Source: Phyto melanocephala
Lineage: Eukaryota; Arthropoda; Insecta; Diptera; Rhinophoridae
DNA length: 64,000 nt
Assembly (NCBI GenBank): GCA_941918925.1
Contig: OW799233.1
Location: 131,154,833 to 131,218,832, forward strand
Direction of reading: 5' to 3'
The notes under the pieces are model-generated. The model did not search any database and was not told the DNA's origin. It worked only from the letters and a program-made list of their open reading frames with translations. Below are positions 23,028 through 33,518 of the stretch, piece by piece (the first letter of the stretch is position 1; each line of letters begins with the position of its first letter). The position numbers and the translations under genes were made by a program.

Positions 23028-25952
23028 CTATTCATCTTCAGCCTCTAAAATGGCCTTAAAGCTGAAAGGTTGAAAGATATGGCCGGCACCTTCATAAAAT
23101 TTACTCATAAACTCGACCCTTAAAAGAAAAGGAATGTTATTTGGTAACAGTACTAGTGAACTTAGTATTAAATTTACCAGTGTAAACGTAAAGTATGCAA
23201 GAAGGCAGACAAGCCCTCCATCATAACCATAATGGCCATGGTAAAGAATACCCAAATGGCAAAAATGAAAAAAAGTCCAATAGAACCGGAATAGCCCTTG
23301 AGCTGCAGACCATATGATAAAACCATAGTCCATAAAACCTCAGATAATTCTAAACATAGAAGAAACTTATTAGTCAACTTTAAAATTCTCTCTAATAAAC
23401 TATTTAAAAAAACCGCTTACCAGCATGAGCCAACGACAAGGCCCACAAGCGCAAATAGGAAGCGGTATGAGAAATAGTACTGAGCACATATTCAACGGTA
23501 TGTATAGCTTGATGAATCCAAATTTCACTCATGGGCTCTTCTTCATTACCGTGACCACCAACATCTGAATCTTTATTGGAAGTTTGCGTTATCTCCACTA
23601 CAACGGCGGTATCACCTTCCACCATTTTCAAAGTGTCAGTGGAAGTAAAGTCATCAGAATGCTTTGAATGTAAAAACAAAATTCTTGTTAGAAATCTTCT
23701 TCTTCAAAAAACAGCCTCACTTACCACTGGTTTACTTTTTCTGGTGTAATTAATGTACAAAGGTTTGCCAATGAGCATCCAGGGAATACATATGACCGCT
23801 ACAATGACTAGTGCCTTTTGCAGTGTCGATTGTTGTGGAAACATGAACTCATCACAACCCGGCAAAGCAGGAGTGCTCTTAAACAACATCATATTAATAA
23901 ACATAATCAGCACGGATGGCGCGCAACCAGGTGTATCCGGTTCATAGGTTGTGGTAGCTGAATACTTCACCCACTTGTAGAACATCATAAAGACCATGTA
24001 GCCGAAGAGCAGCAGCAGAAAAATTATTTGTGGCAAAAATTCCAAGAAAATGCTGGCATAACGTTTAAAATATACAAAATTAACCACCGACATGCACACA
24101 CCGAACACCATGTGTAGTACCCCAAAGATGATGGACAGCTTCATTTTGTAGGTATTCAAAAATATAATCTTGTTATCGGCCAACTGCCATATGGGATCCA
24201 TGCCCCAGACATAAACGCCCACGCTAGCAGAGCTAGGATTTAGCGTCAGACCTTGGGGATTCGTGAGCACAGTGGTGGTATTGTAACGTACACGCCAAGT
24301 CGAACCAAAGACATTAAAGGACTTGGAGAAGCAATCATTGTAAGTGAAACCGGTGTAGACAGAAAAAATGCCCATAAGAACGATAATGTAGCGACCAGCA
24401 AAAAAAATATTCCAAATTTCTCCACCCTTTCTGCGACACAAAGATTCTTCCCAAACCACCATCCAGACACCGAAAAGCAACAAAATGAAACCATGACCCA
24501 TATCACCAAACATTACAGCGAAAAGGAAGGGAAATGTAATGCAGGTGTATAAAGCAGGATTGGCTTCACGATAAGTAGCCACACCATAGGCATCGATTAG
24601 ATTTTGAAAGCCCCTTGTAAACTTATTAGTGCGATTAAAGGTGGGTGCATGATCACTGGTCTCTACAACATTTAGAAAAGAAGGCACAGTACTACCCACA
24701 TCAGACGAACCTTTCGTCAAACATGCCTGAACATTTCCAAGATCACGACTGGGTACCCAACATTCACCAATTAAACATTTGCTGGATACATCTTGACTTA
24801 ACATGTTTAAGGTATGATAAACAGCTTTCATTTTCTTAACCATGACTTCCCAGGTGGCCAATTGCTTGGATACCACCACCAAAACACAAGTCCGTTGATC
24901 TGCTGTCTGCTTTAAAACCACTTTTAAGTCCTCAATTCTGGTACGTAAACCCTTAATCATTTCCTCACGTTCTATGTTTTCGTTGGGACAGGGATACATG
25001 GAGGCATGAAAACCAGTACAAACCTTTTTTACCTTACTCCTCAATTGTTCACCCTGGAAAAATACCACAAACACTGTCTTGTAAATGGTATGCCCCGTTT
25101 TAGGATCTAGCAAAGCTTCCTCCAAAGGAGATCTCTTCACATAAGCATTACCGCGAGCTACACGCCACAACATGCGCTCAAAAGCAAACTCCTTCTCACG
25201 ACTAACCACACCGGCCACAAAACCCAAATGACCGCCTCTTTCCTGATGATGACCATCAGCCTGTTTCTTCAATTCCATGTTTACCACTTCCTGTTCGGCA
25301 AAGAAAACTTGTGTTTTCTCCAAAACCCGTAACATTTCTATCAACTCCAAAAAATTGGACTTTAGATGGACATCATTTTGAGCCAATTCCGTTATTTCCT
25401 TTTCACACTTCTCCAAGTGACTCTCCAACTCGATCATTTCTCTAGGTTTGGGTGCGGGCGGCACGTCCAACAACTCTGGCATTTTAAGTCCCTCTTTTAT
25501 AATTTCATTCTCTACGAAACGTATTTTACGTTCCAGTTCGTCACAACGACGTACTTCAGAAACGTATTTGCGCTGATACGAGGTAGTGCCTTCATTCATC
25601 TGTAAATTGTTGCGAAGAAGGGGTTGGAAAATGCATTAGTAAAAAGGATAAATATAAATACTTTATTTTAGAAAATTTAAATAAAATAAAAATGAATTGC
25701 CATTATCTAATCAATTTTAAAATGGTTTAATGGATTTTATTTTTTTATAAAATTCGTTTTTTAAATTTAAAAAATGTTCCTCAATAATTATTTTCTTTTA
25801 TTAGCTTAAAAATTAATTTTGAAAATTCTGCTTACATCACGAAATTGTACACAACCACTTTCTCCCATTAGAGCCAAAGAATCATAGGCCGCCTCCGGCT
25901 GTAAGAAAATTTGACACAAGGACATTTTCTCACTACGAAACATGTCACCCAT
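23028..25952 (-). CDS. Vha100-4: V-type proton ATPase 116-kDa subunit a (paralog 1, Vha100-4-like)
   Basis: Exons on the minus strand are 25836-25952, 23725-25599, 23421-23661, 23178-23349 and 23028-23118, with intron phases 0, 0, 1, 2; product 831 aa, normal for the family. It is subunit a of the V-ATPase V0 sector and forms the proton half-channels against the c-ring. The N-terminal part ([14 protein letters not shown], then [13 protein letters not shown], then [12 protein letters not shown]) is the cytosolic stator arm. From about residue 400 there are repeated membrane helices with family motifs ([40 protein letters not shown]). The essential TM7 arginine lies in [15 protein letters not shown] at residue 735. 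The next residue, formed across an intron, is Glu745 where Gln is usual. The paralog at 33519-36721 has the same intron plan. The symbol rests on similarity and my memory that Vha100-2 and Vha100-4 are neighbours in Drosophila, so treat it as provisional. Confidence 0.9.
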
Positions 25953-25971
25953 GATGAAGCCGTTTAAAAAT

Positions 25972-25974
25972 CCT
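25972..25974 (-). promoter_or_regulatory. Possible 5' UTR splice acceptor of the V-ATPase paralog 1 gene
   Basis: The minus strand reads AATTTATGTAG followed by GATTTTTAAACGG, about 20 nt before the ATG at 25952. The equivalent place in the paralog at 36748 also has an acceptor, so an upstream non-coding exon is likely. Strong GTAAGT donors on the minus strand near 26530 and 26770 are possible partners. Confidence 0.35.
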
Positions 25975-27399
25975 ACATAAATTTAAAAACAAAATTCCTT
26001 AAATTATTTTTATGTTTAACCTTTAAACATCAAACTCTTACTTTGCAATTTCTAAAATTCGAAAACAACCCTTTCCATTAACCTCCTACAAGTCAACTGA
26101 CTTTTCGTACGTTTTCAAATTACCCACCAAATAACGATTTCTAAAACAATACGATAATAAATTTATGTAAAAGATAATTTTTTATTTTGTGTAATTTTTT
26201 TTCTTTTATTTAATTTGTCGTTATCATTTCCGAAGGCACCTGAATAATTACAGGTTTTATCTATTAATTTAGTTGTTAGAAAAGATACGCTTTGTTTGGA
26301 ATTTAAAATCATTTATTAATTGGAAAATAATTCATAATTAATCATTTACAAATCAATCAAATATATTTATACAACAATATTTTGATACCGTTAATGGCAA
26401 GTTAACACTAACATGCGTCTAGTCTCTCTGTGGAATTGAAAGTTTTTTTTTATTTTATTTTATAATCGGTTTCGAAGACTGGTGTTCTTTTTGAGGTCGT
26501 TGTTAAATTATAAAATAATTAATAACTTACTTGAGTTTTAAACAGTGTCAAAAGAAGTTTTTAATTTAATGTTCATAATAAATTTTTAAAGTTAAAAAAT
26601 AACTATTTACAAAACAAACTTTTCATACGAAATTCGTTTTATAAATCGTTTGTATATTTAGAAATTTATTATGACTAAAGGGGGAAAAATATATTTTGGT
26701 TTCATAAATTAACTATCATTAAAAATATACAAATGCATATCTGCGGACTTGATCTGTTAAAACAACTTACTTCGAGTTTTAAAATATTTTAAGAAAATAA
26801 AAAAAAAAAAAACATCAAATAAAAAAAACTTTAAATACGTTTTTTATTCCTGATGCGATACCTCTAGTTTTAAAATTCGTTGAAAGACGCGGATTAGTGC
26901 AAATAAATCGAAATTAAATTTTAAAATAGTTATTTCGTTTTTACGTGCTCTCTTTTCAAGTACTATATTTAGAAAAAATCTGATAAAGGAACTTGAAATT
27001 TTTCATTTCTCAACTTAAGATGTTTTGACTAAATCCACAGATATGTACTTCTATAAAATACAGTTGTCGCTTGTCTAAAAGGGCAATGCCTTGATCAATT
27101 TCGCTGATTCTTTTTTGTCTGCCGTGACATTTACCCTACAAAGATAATACATTAAATGGATGATATTTGGAGAGCTATACCGTAAAAAGGTTCGTATTAA
27201 AATTTTAAAATGTGTCAGTGTTTAAGCCGGTTAAAGTCGCTGGATTCCTTTAAACTAACAGTCGCCTAGTGCTCAACATTCCTAAATTTATGAATTTTCA
27301 GACTGAACGTCAAAATAGTTATAAGTAATCAAATTTTTCAAAAAACAGTTGTTGTTGTTCGCTATGTGCTTTCCCTGTTTTAAAATAGCAAACTCTTTT
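25975..27399. other. Region upstream of V-ATPase paralog 1
   Basis: No coding sequence. Minus-strand splice donors AACTCAAGTAAGTT (about 26530) and AACTCGAAGTAAGTT (about 26770) are the best candidates for the end of a non-coding first exon. Confidence 0.35.
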
Positions 27400-27509
27400 T
27401 ATAACCGCCATCAAAAAAATGGTGGGGGTATATTAATTTTGTCATTCCGTTTGTAACACATCGAAATATCCATTTAAGACCCCCTAAAGTATATATTTTC
27501 TAAGTCCTG

Positions 27510-27638
27510 GGGCCGAATTATGGCATTGGATCACGATCGAAATTTTACTCGAACGATCGAGTTCGCTGTGCTTTAGATATAGAGATTCTAATAAGAATTT
27601 TACAATTTCGATCACATTCGAATGCCGTAATTCGGCCC
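27510..27638. mobile_element. 129-bp palindromic MITE, copy 2
   Basis: It starts GGGCCGAATTATGGCATTGG and ends CGAATGCCGTAATTCGGCCC. CTG is duplicated on both sides (27507-27509 and 27639-27641). It sits inside the family B element just after ATTTTCTAAGTC, so it is younger than that element. Confidence 0.8.
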
Positions 27639-28276
27639 CTGGTTTCATTTTATCACGAACTAGCTCTGTGAGTCCGTCTGTCCGTCTGATGAAAACACTA
27701 TTGAGCTCGAACCGAAAAAGCTATGGGCTTAAATTTTGCCAGGTTTGTTTAGTATTGAAAATGGGCTAAATCAGTACATTAGAGAGAGAGAGAGAGTTAT
27801 AGCTCGTAATGCAAAAGTAGGTTAAAAAAACATGTCCTTCCAACATCGAATAAAATGCAATTTTGTCCAAACGCATTAATGTAGAGCCATTAAATTTCGA
27901 ATGTATATTTCCTGAGTAAAAAAATATTTTTCTCTGAAAACTGCTTAAATCTATGCATTAGGAGAGGAGTTTAATCAAAGCGTCCAAAAATTATGCCGCA
28001 CAGTGTATTTTCGGAATATTCAAAATTAAAAACGTAATAAAACTGACAAAATTAGATGTATGATTCTGAAATTTTGCAAACTTTGCTTTTTGGTCTACAG
28101 CTTTGCAATAACGGAAAACTAAGGTGACACGTCCACTTTTACGCCCACCTCTCATATAAAGGTTTAAAACAAAATTCATGTAATTTCATATAACGCTTTC
28201 TCTTAAATTCATATAATTTCTCTATGGACAAAATTTTTGGAAGAAAGGACTATATTGAAATATCTAAGTTGTATTT

Positions 28277-28525
28277 CTGTGGCTTGAAGCTAAAAGGGCC
28301 ATTGTCACTTTTTTGCCTTTTTGAGTTTATCATTGCATTAAATTCGTTTTCTTGCTCTAATTCATTATGGTAAAACAGCGAAAGTCATACTTAACCCAAA
28401 ACAGCTTCATAAATAAAATGCTGGCCAATGTCACTATGAAAGCATCTATAAAAGTTAAAAAGTTTAATTCCAATTTTCTCAAAAGTAAATATTTTGACAT
28501 TGGCCCTTTTTGCTGCAAGCCACAG
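28277..28525. mobile_element. 249-bp MITE with CTGTGGCTTG ends, copy 2
   Basis: It starts CTGTGGCTTGAAGCTAAAAG and ends TTTTTGCTGCAAGCCACAG, flanked by ATTT on both sides (28273-28276, 28526-28529). The family B sequence resumes exactly after it (GTATTT then ATTAGCAG), giving an independent check of the boundary against the 44.0-kb copy. Confidence 0.8.
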
Positions 28526-28630
28526 ATTTATTAGCAGAAACTATATTAACACGCCTACTTTAACGCCCAATTTCATTTAAAGATTAAATTTACAAAAACA
28601 TTTTACTAGCATATCGAAGTTATACAAAGA

Positions 28631-30002
28631 AAGTGATACCTTTTTTAGTATAAAGAGATGATTCCATAGCGAAATAAATATTGTGCTCTTCCTTGTTCTA
28701 TAACTGCTTGTCCTATAAATCTTTCAATTAAAAGTAAAGAAAAAACTCTGTGTATTTTGTTTTTATTATGTATCTTGTATTTTTATGAAGAGAAATTTTA
28801 ACGCATATAATGCAATCAACACCGATTTACTTTTTTAAATATTTATTGTGCACATCTTTAAATAAATAAATACCTTTTAAATAATACATTTTTGTTAAAA
28901 TCGGTTTGTCTTTGTCTATACCCATTTCATATAAAACAAAAGTAAACCAAAAATATATAATAAATTAGAAATTTTCTGTTAACCAAGCATTTGACGAAAA
29001 TGCACACTTGTTGCGCACACTCTCTATGTTAGCTTTTAAATGCCAAACATTAAACTCCTCCTTGCATCCAATAAACTCTCAGCGTTAAATCCACTTTTTT
29101 ATCTCCATACAAGTATTTCACTTTTGTATGTATCAAGGCATATTCATACAGATATGTATATGCAACGGCGAATTGATACAACCAACGCGAATCAATCAGG
29201 TGACTGCATAACTACAAAAAAAAACAAAAACAATACAAATTTCTCTAACCCCACGCAAAAGTTTTGATATACCAGCTAGTAAAAACTTTGTTTATAATGT
29301 TTGACGGGTTCAGATATGAAAGCTGTAAAGTACAATACAGTTATTTAAAAACAAATGCCTGTATATTAAAAAATATTCAAATTTAAAATTCCTACTTAGG
29401 TACATGGACATAAAAAAGGAACACTATGGCATATAACACTGGATTAACCCATATAATTTGAACAAATTGTTTGTCCAGACAACTTTTATATATATATAGT
29501 TTGACGTCTTTATTTTTGAGAGAAAGAAATATGTTTGTTCAAACAACTCTCAACTTGAAGCGGCTTAATTTCAATTTTTGTCCAAACTAAATTTAAACCA
29601 CTGAAGACATGTTCACATCAGGCAAATATGTGATGAAATAGACGTAATCATGAAAATGTATTAAATTATCCTCCTTAAATTATCTATGGAATGGTATAAT
29701 TCCATATTCTCAGCGTAAATTCTCACATTATTTAAAACAGTATATATAATATAATTCTTCAACACTTGTAAATATAAAAATTTTCCTTTTTTTTGGTATG
29801 ATTGCTGTCAATTATTCAGATTGTTTGTGTTTAATTATTTTTACTCCTAATATTTGTGCAATGGGTGGAATTTAAGAGGAAATAAAGGGAAAAGAAAAAA
29901 ATAGAAATTCATATTGTTTTTTCTTTTCTTATTTGATTAAATAAATTTTTGTCATTTTTTTCTTCTTTTAAAATAAATATATTATTATTAAAATTAGTAG
30001 TA
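28631..30002. other. Intergenic, nothing recognised
   Basis: AT-rich, with one 75-codon frame (29040-29267) of no recognisable content. Confidence 0.5.
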
Positions 30003-30699
30003 AAGGCTTTAATACACGGCATGTTTTTTCACATCTGACTTTAAAATTTGTGAGACATATGTAAATCTACATGTCCAAGGCGAATTCATACAGGTGAAAT
30101 TATCAGCCCAGCTGATTGTGAAACATTTTGTCAAAATTGGTTGAATTCGCTTTGATTTCATTTATTAATGCAGGGATAGGAAATGTGATTTTGGTTTCGG
30201 TATTAGACAATTAACTTGAGTGTACTTTTTTGACAATAAATGTGCTTAATTTATGTATATTTTTTGCTTTTGCGTAATTAATAATGTGTTTAAAAAATTT
30301 ATATTCTGTTTTTAATCAAATTTTATTATATTTTATATGTAAAAACAACTTTTCCATCCCTGATATACGAATTGGCCTTGACATAAAACATCCCATGAAA
30401 AGTTGCTTTGTTGTATCAATTCGCCGTTGCATATACCTTATGGATATGCCTTGTACATGTCTGTCAAAATTGTACCTTTACGCTGACTGCTTTGCAGCAA
30501 TAGAGATTTCTGCCAACGACTGATGTCACATGTTTTTACAGAAGAAAATAGAGCGCACCCTAATTAAAATTTTGTCAGATGTCTCAACAAATGTTTTTTT
30601 ACAGAAGTAATGTTTTAAAGGTAACACACGACATGTTTGTATTAGCAGTGGAGAATTTGACAAGTCAGACGTAAAAAACATGCCGTGTATTAGCTCCTT
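30003..30699. mobile_element. TIR element with AATACACGGCATGTTTTTT ends, interrupted by a hAT-like MITE
   Basis: The 5' end AAGGCTTTAATACACGGCAT then GTTTTTTCACATCTGACTT mirrors the 3' end, whose complement is AAGGAGCTAATACACGGCAT then GTTTTTTACGTCTGACTT. Removing the nested MITE leaves about 310 bp of element. There is no coding capacity. Confidence 0.7.
30076..30453. mobile_element. 378-bp hAT-like MITE nested in the preceding element
   Basis: Termini are CAAGGCGAATTCATACAGG and the complement CAAGGCATATCCATAAGG. The 8-bp sequence TACATGTC flanks it on both sides (30068-30075 and 30454-30461). An 8-bp duplication with CAAGG-type ends is usual for hAT transposons. A dimeric relative lies at 13038-13713. 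Confidence 0.8.
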
Positions 30700-31596
30700 A
30701 AGAAATGTTGCCATATATATTTTTGTTATACTGGTTTATTGGCCTTAATGGCTTAAAAAAACTGTGAATTGAATAAATAAATAAATGTTTCTGTAATTAC
30801 AAATGTTCCTTATTTAAGCCAACTGCAACACAATCTTTTGATGTTTTGATTTGATTTAAGAAAAATTACATGCAAACATATGCCAAATGTGATTTATTTG
30901 CATTTGTATGTATTTATATCATATGGTAGCTTCGATTTTTCTGCTTCAAAAATCTTTCAGTCAAACAGTTTTTCTCTAAACAGAATTTTTCCCAAACAAA
31001 TGAGTAAATGCATCTAAATCAAAATACCAATTCTTTTAACAACGTTCTTTTTTTATTTAATTGAGATTATCAAATCTTATTTTGATTCAAATTTCTTCAA
31101 AATCAAGGTAATATCCTCATTCTGGCAACGCTGTGTATATGTAGGATTAAAAGAGAAAATTAGCTCAGAGACCTGATTTGCCTATGACTGCTTTAGACTT
31201 AAGATTAACCGATTATACAAACAAACATAAATGGCTACAAAAAGTCATGTCTTAAAACATAATGGTATTAATGCAAAAAGTTCTTTAAAGCAAATTTTAA
31301 AGAGAACTAAAAATACAAAAAAAGATGTCATACGAATTGGACGTAAGTTTGAAAAAAAAATTTAATGTTGTTATACTTGACAGTATTTAAATATTAAAAT
31401 TTGCAAACAACTGTTCAAATTTTAAAACATTTCTGGAAATATTTACTGTATGTTTGTTTATACCCTTCAAACAATTTCTTTTCAAAAGAAACTATAGTAA
31501 AGAAGTTAAGTGAAAATGATCGAATATGAGATAATTTTCTTATTCAAATAGCGTTCACATTCGGGAAAAAAACGTTTCACTTCTCTTATCTTAAGC
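30700..31596. other. Intergenic, nothing recognised
   Basis: No gene or repeat supported. Confidence 0.5.
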
Positions 31597-31856
31597 CTAC
31601 AGTACACGAAATGTAAAAAGCCACATGCACATGTGGGTCTAACGTCACTGAAATGTTTAGCACTTTGGTTACATTTTTTAAAATAGTCGTAGTGGCTGCA
31701 TGCGGTAAGATTTTAATATTACACGAAATATATTTTAGTCCAAAAGTTCAAATGAAACACTTGAAGCCAAAGCGGATACATTTATGCTTTATGATGACGT
31801 CAAAGTTACGTCACAGCCACATGTGTATGTGGTTTTTTACATTTCGTATACTACAG
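31597..31856. mobile_element. 260-bp MITE with about 40-bp inverted repeats
   Basis: The 5' end CTACAGTACACGAAATGTAA then AAAGCCACATGCACATGTGG mirrors the 3' end (complement CTGTAGTATACGAAATGTAA then AAAACCACATACACATGTGG). Target duplication is not clear. The 74-codon frame 31653-31877 lies inside it and is chance. Confidence 0.7.
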
Positions 31857-32210
31857 ACATTACTAGCACGTAAATAAGTTGTTTTAGTAAAGTTTGAATT
31901 ATGTATCTTTAAACTAACATTTTGTGTAAAGTAAACGTGTTGTATTTTAATAAGTGACTTTTTCGATAGTTTAAGTAATCAAATTCAAAATAGATGTAGT
32001 TTAGCACTGTTACAGGTTGAGTCGAAGTGGTGAATTTTAAGTCACTACTATATTATATTTAACTTCCATTTGCTGACAGGGTATAAAATAGTACTTTTTT
32101 ATATGTCTTAGTAGTTTATTTAGATGAAGATCTCAGGAATTTTTTTTTATATAGAAATTACAAATTTATGGCATATCTCGATTTTTTGCTATTTTACAGA
32201 AGAAGGAAAA

Positions 32211-32389
32211 TCCTACTAATATAATAAATGTGAATGTTTTGATGTTTTGATATTTGTTACTCAATCAGGCAAAAATGGCGGAATGGAATTAAATTAATTT
32301 TGACAAACATATAAATAACAAGCTAGGTTAATACTAAGTCTACCTTTTATCCCGATGACTGCGCTGACGAAGTCGCGGGCACAAGCTAG
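32211..32389 (+). mobile_element. Short Helitron remnant
   Basis: It starts after A with TCCTACTAATATAATAAATG and ends GAAGTCGCGGGCACAAG then CTAG, followed by T. The TC and CTAG ends, a GC-rich stem before the end, and the A/T target are classic Helitron features. At 179 bp it is deeply deleted and non-coding. Confidence 0.75.
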
Positions 32390-32439
32390 TACTGAATAAA
32401 ATTTAAAAGAATGAAATAAGTTAAAGCTTTTTTATTTGG

Positions 32440-32590
32440 CTATTGATCCGTTATTTTCAACCATAGCTCACTAATATTTTTACGAGTGAAAACCCACTGT
32501 CCAAATTTTATATCTCTATTTTCATCCGTTTTGGTTATCCGATAATAAATCAGTCAGTCGCGTTTGCCCGCGACTTTGCCTAGTAACACT
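32440..32590 (-). mobile_element. Second Helitron-like fragment, reverse orientation
   Basis: The minus strand reads CTAGGCAAAGTCGCGGGCAA then ACGCGACTGACTGATTTATT, wording common to the same Helitron group as the adjacent remnant. Ends are not defined. Confidence 0.4.
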
Positions 32591-33270
32591 GGTCTGGAAA
32601 AAACAAAAAAATGTTCGCCTTTAAACAAAAATATTTGGACTATAGAAATCTTGAAGCTCTCAATTAAAATCCGCTTTCAGTTTTATTCTATAGTATTCTG
32701 AATTTTTATGGTCATACATAGTATTTCGCTCGAAATAAGGCTCTTATGTTCATCATAACTTGAGAACGATTAGTCCGATTTTGTTCAAAGTATAAGCAAA
32801 TGGTTAACAATAAATTTTCCTTTAAATCAGCTTAATAAAGTTTTTTATTTTTAAGTGTTTAGAAGTTATTCTGCTTTAATCTAAAAAAAAATTGGGCTGT
32901 CAACATCATCCTGACACTCAATAAGTTAATTTATTTATATGTTGTTTTAGTAAAACCAGATCAGTGTTATATATCTTTCCTTGAATTTCCCTCACAATTT
33001 ATGATGGAATCAGCCCTTAAAACTTGTACGTATTTATATAAATTATCCCAAATAGTCTAGAGCAACTTGTAATTTTGACAGATGTGAAAACTATATTTAA
33101 TATTTGAGTGAAGTTAGAAGTTAAACACAAACAAATTGAGAAAAATAAAGGGAATTGATTCTTGGTATTGTTTATGAGAGAATATAAAATTAAACATCAG
33201 CATTTACATTATTAAAAGTAAAAACACACATCGTGAATTCTTTGCAGCTTTTTTCTCTTCTTTAAATGAT
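32591..33270. other. Intergenic downstream of Vha100-2
   Basis: Nothing recognised. Confidence 0.5.
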
Positions 33271-33276
33271 TTTATT
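33271..33276 (-). terminator. Vha100-2: Candidate polyadenylation signal of Vha100-2
   Basis: AATAAA on the minus strand about 240 nt beyond the stop codon at 33519. No closer canonical hexamer was seen. Confidence 0.4.
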
Positions 33277-33518
33277 AGAATAAAATCTTTCAATTAGATA
33301 AATGTATGTACATATGTGTTGTATATTGCTTTTTTCTTTAAATTTCACTATTACTAATATCGATGAACTTTAATAATTAATTAACAAACAAACTAAACAA
33401 AAATGGACAGAAACTTAAAGAAATAAAAAAGAATTTCTTTTAATAACAAACAAAAAAAGATAAATAATATAGTGGGAAGAGTACCACCAATACTGGAATA
33501 TGGGAAAATTGTATAAGC

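Larger units (their letters stand above)
27400..28630 (+). mobile_element. DINE-1-like element, family B, 3'-truncated, holding two nested MITEs
   Basis: It begins ATAACCGCCATCAAAAAAAT then GGTGGGGGTATATTAA and continues with GTCATTCCGTTTGTAACAC, as in the 41.6-kb copy. It carries later blocks such as GCCGCACAGTGTATTTTC and CACTTTTACGCCCACC. Two MITEs sit inside it (27510-27638 and 28277-28525). The copy fades out near ATCGAAGTTATACAAAGAA. Confidence 0.7.
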
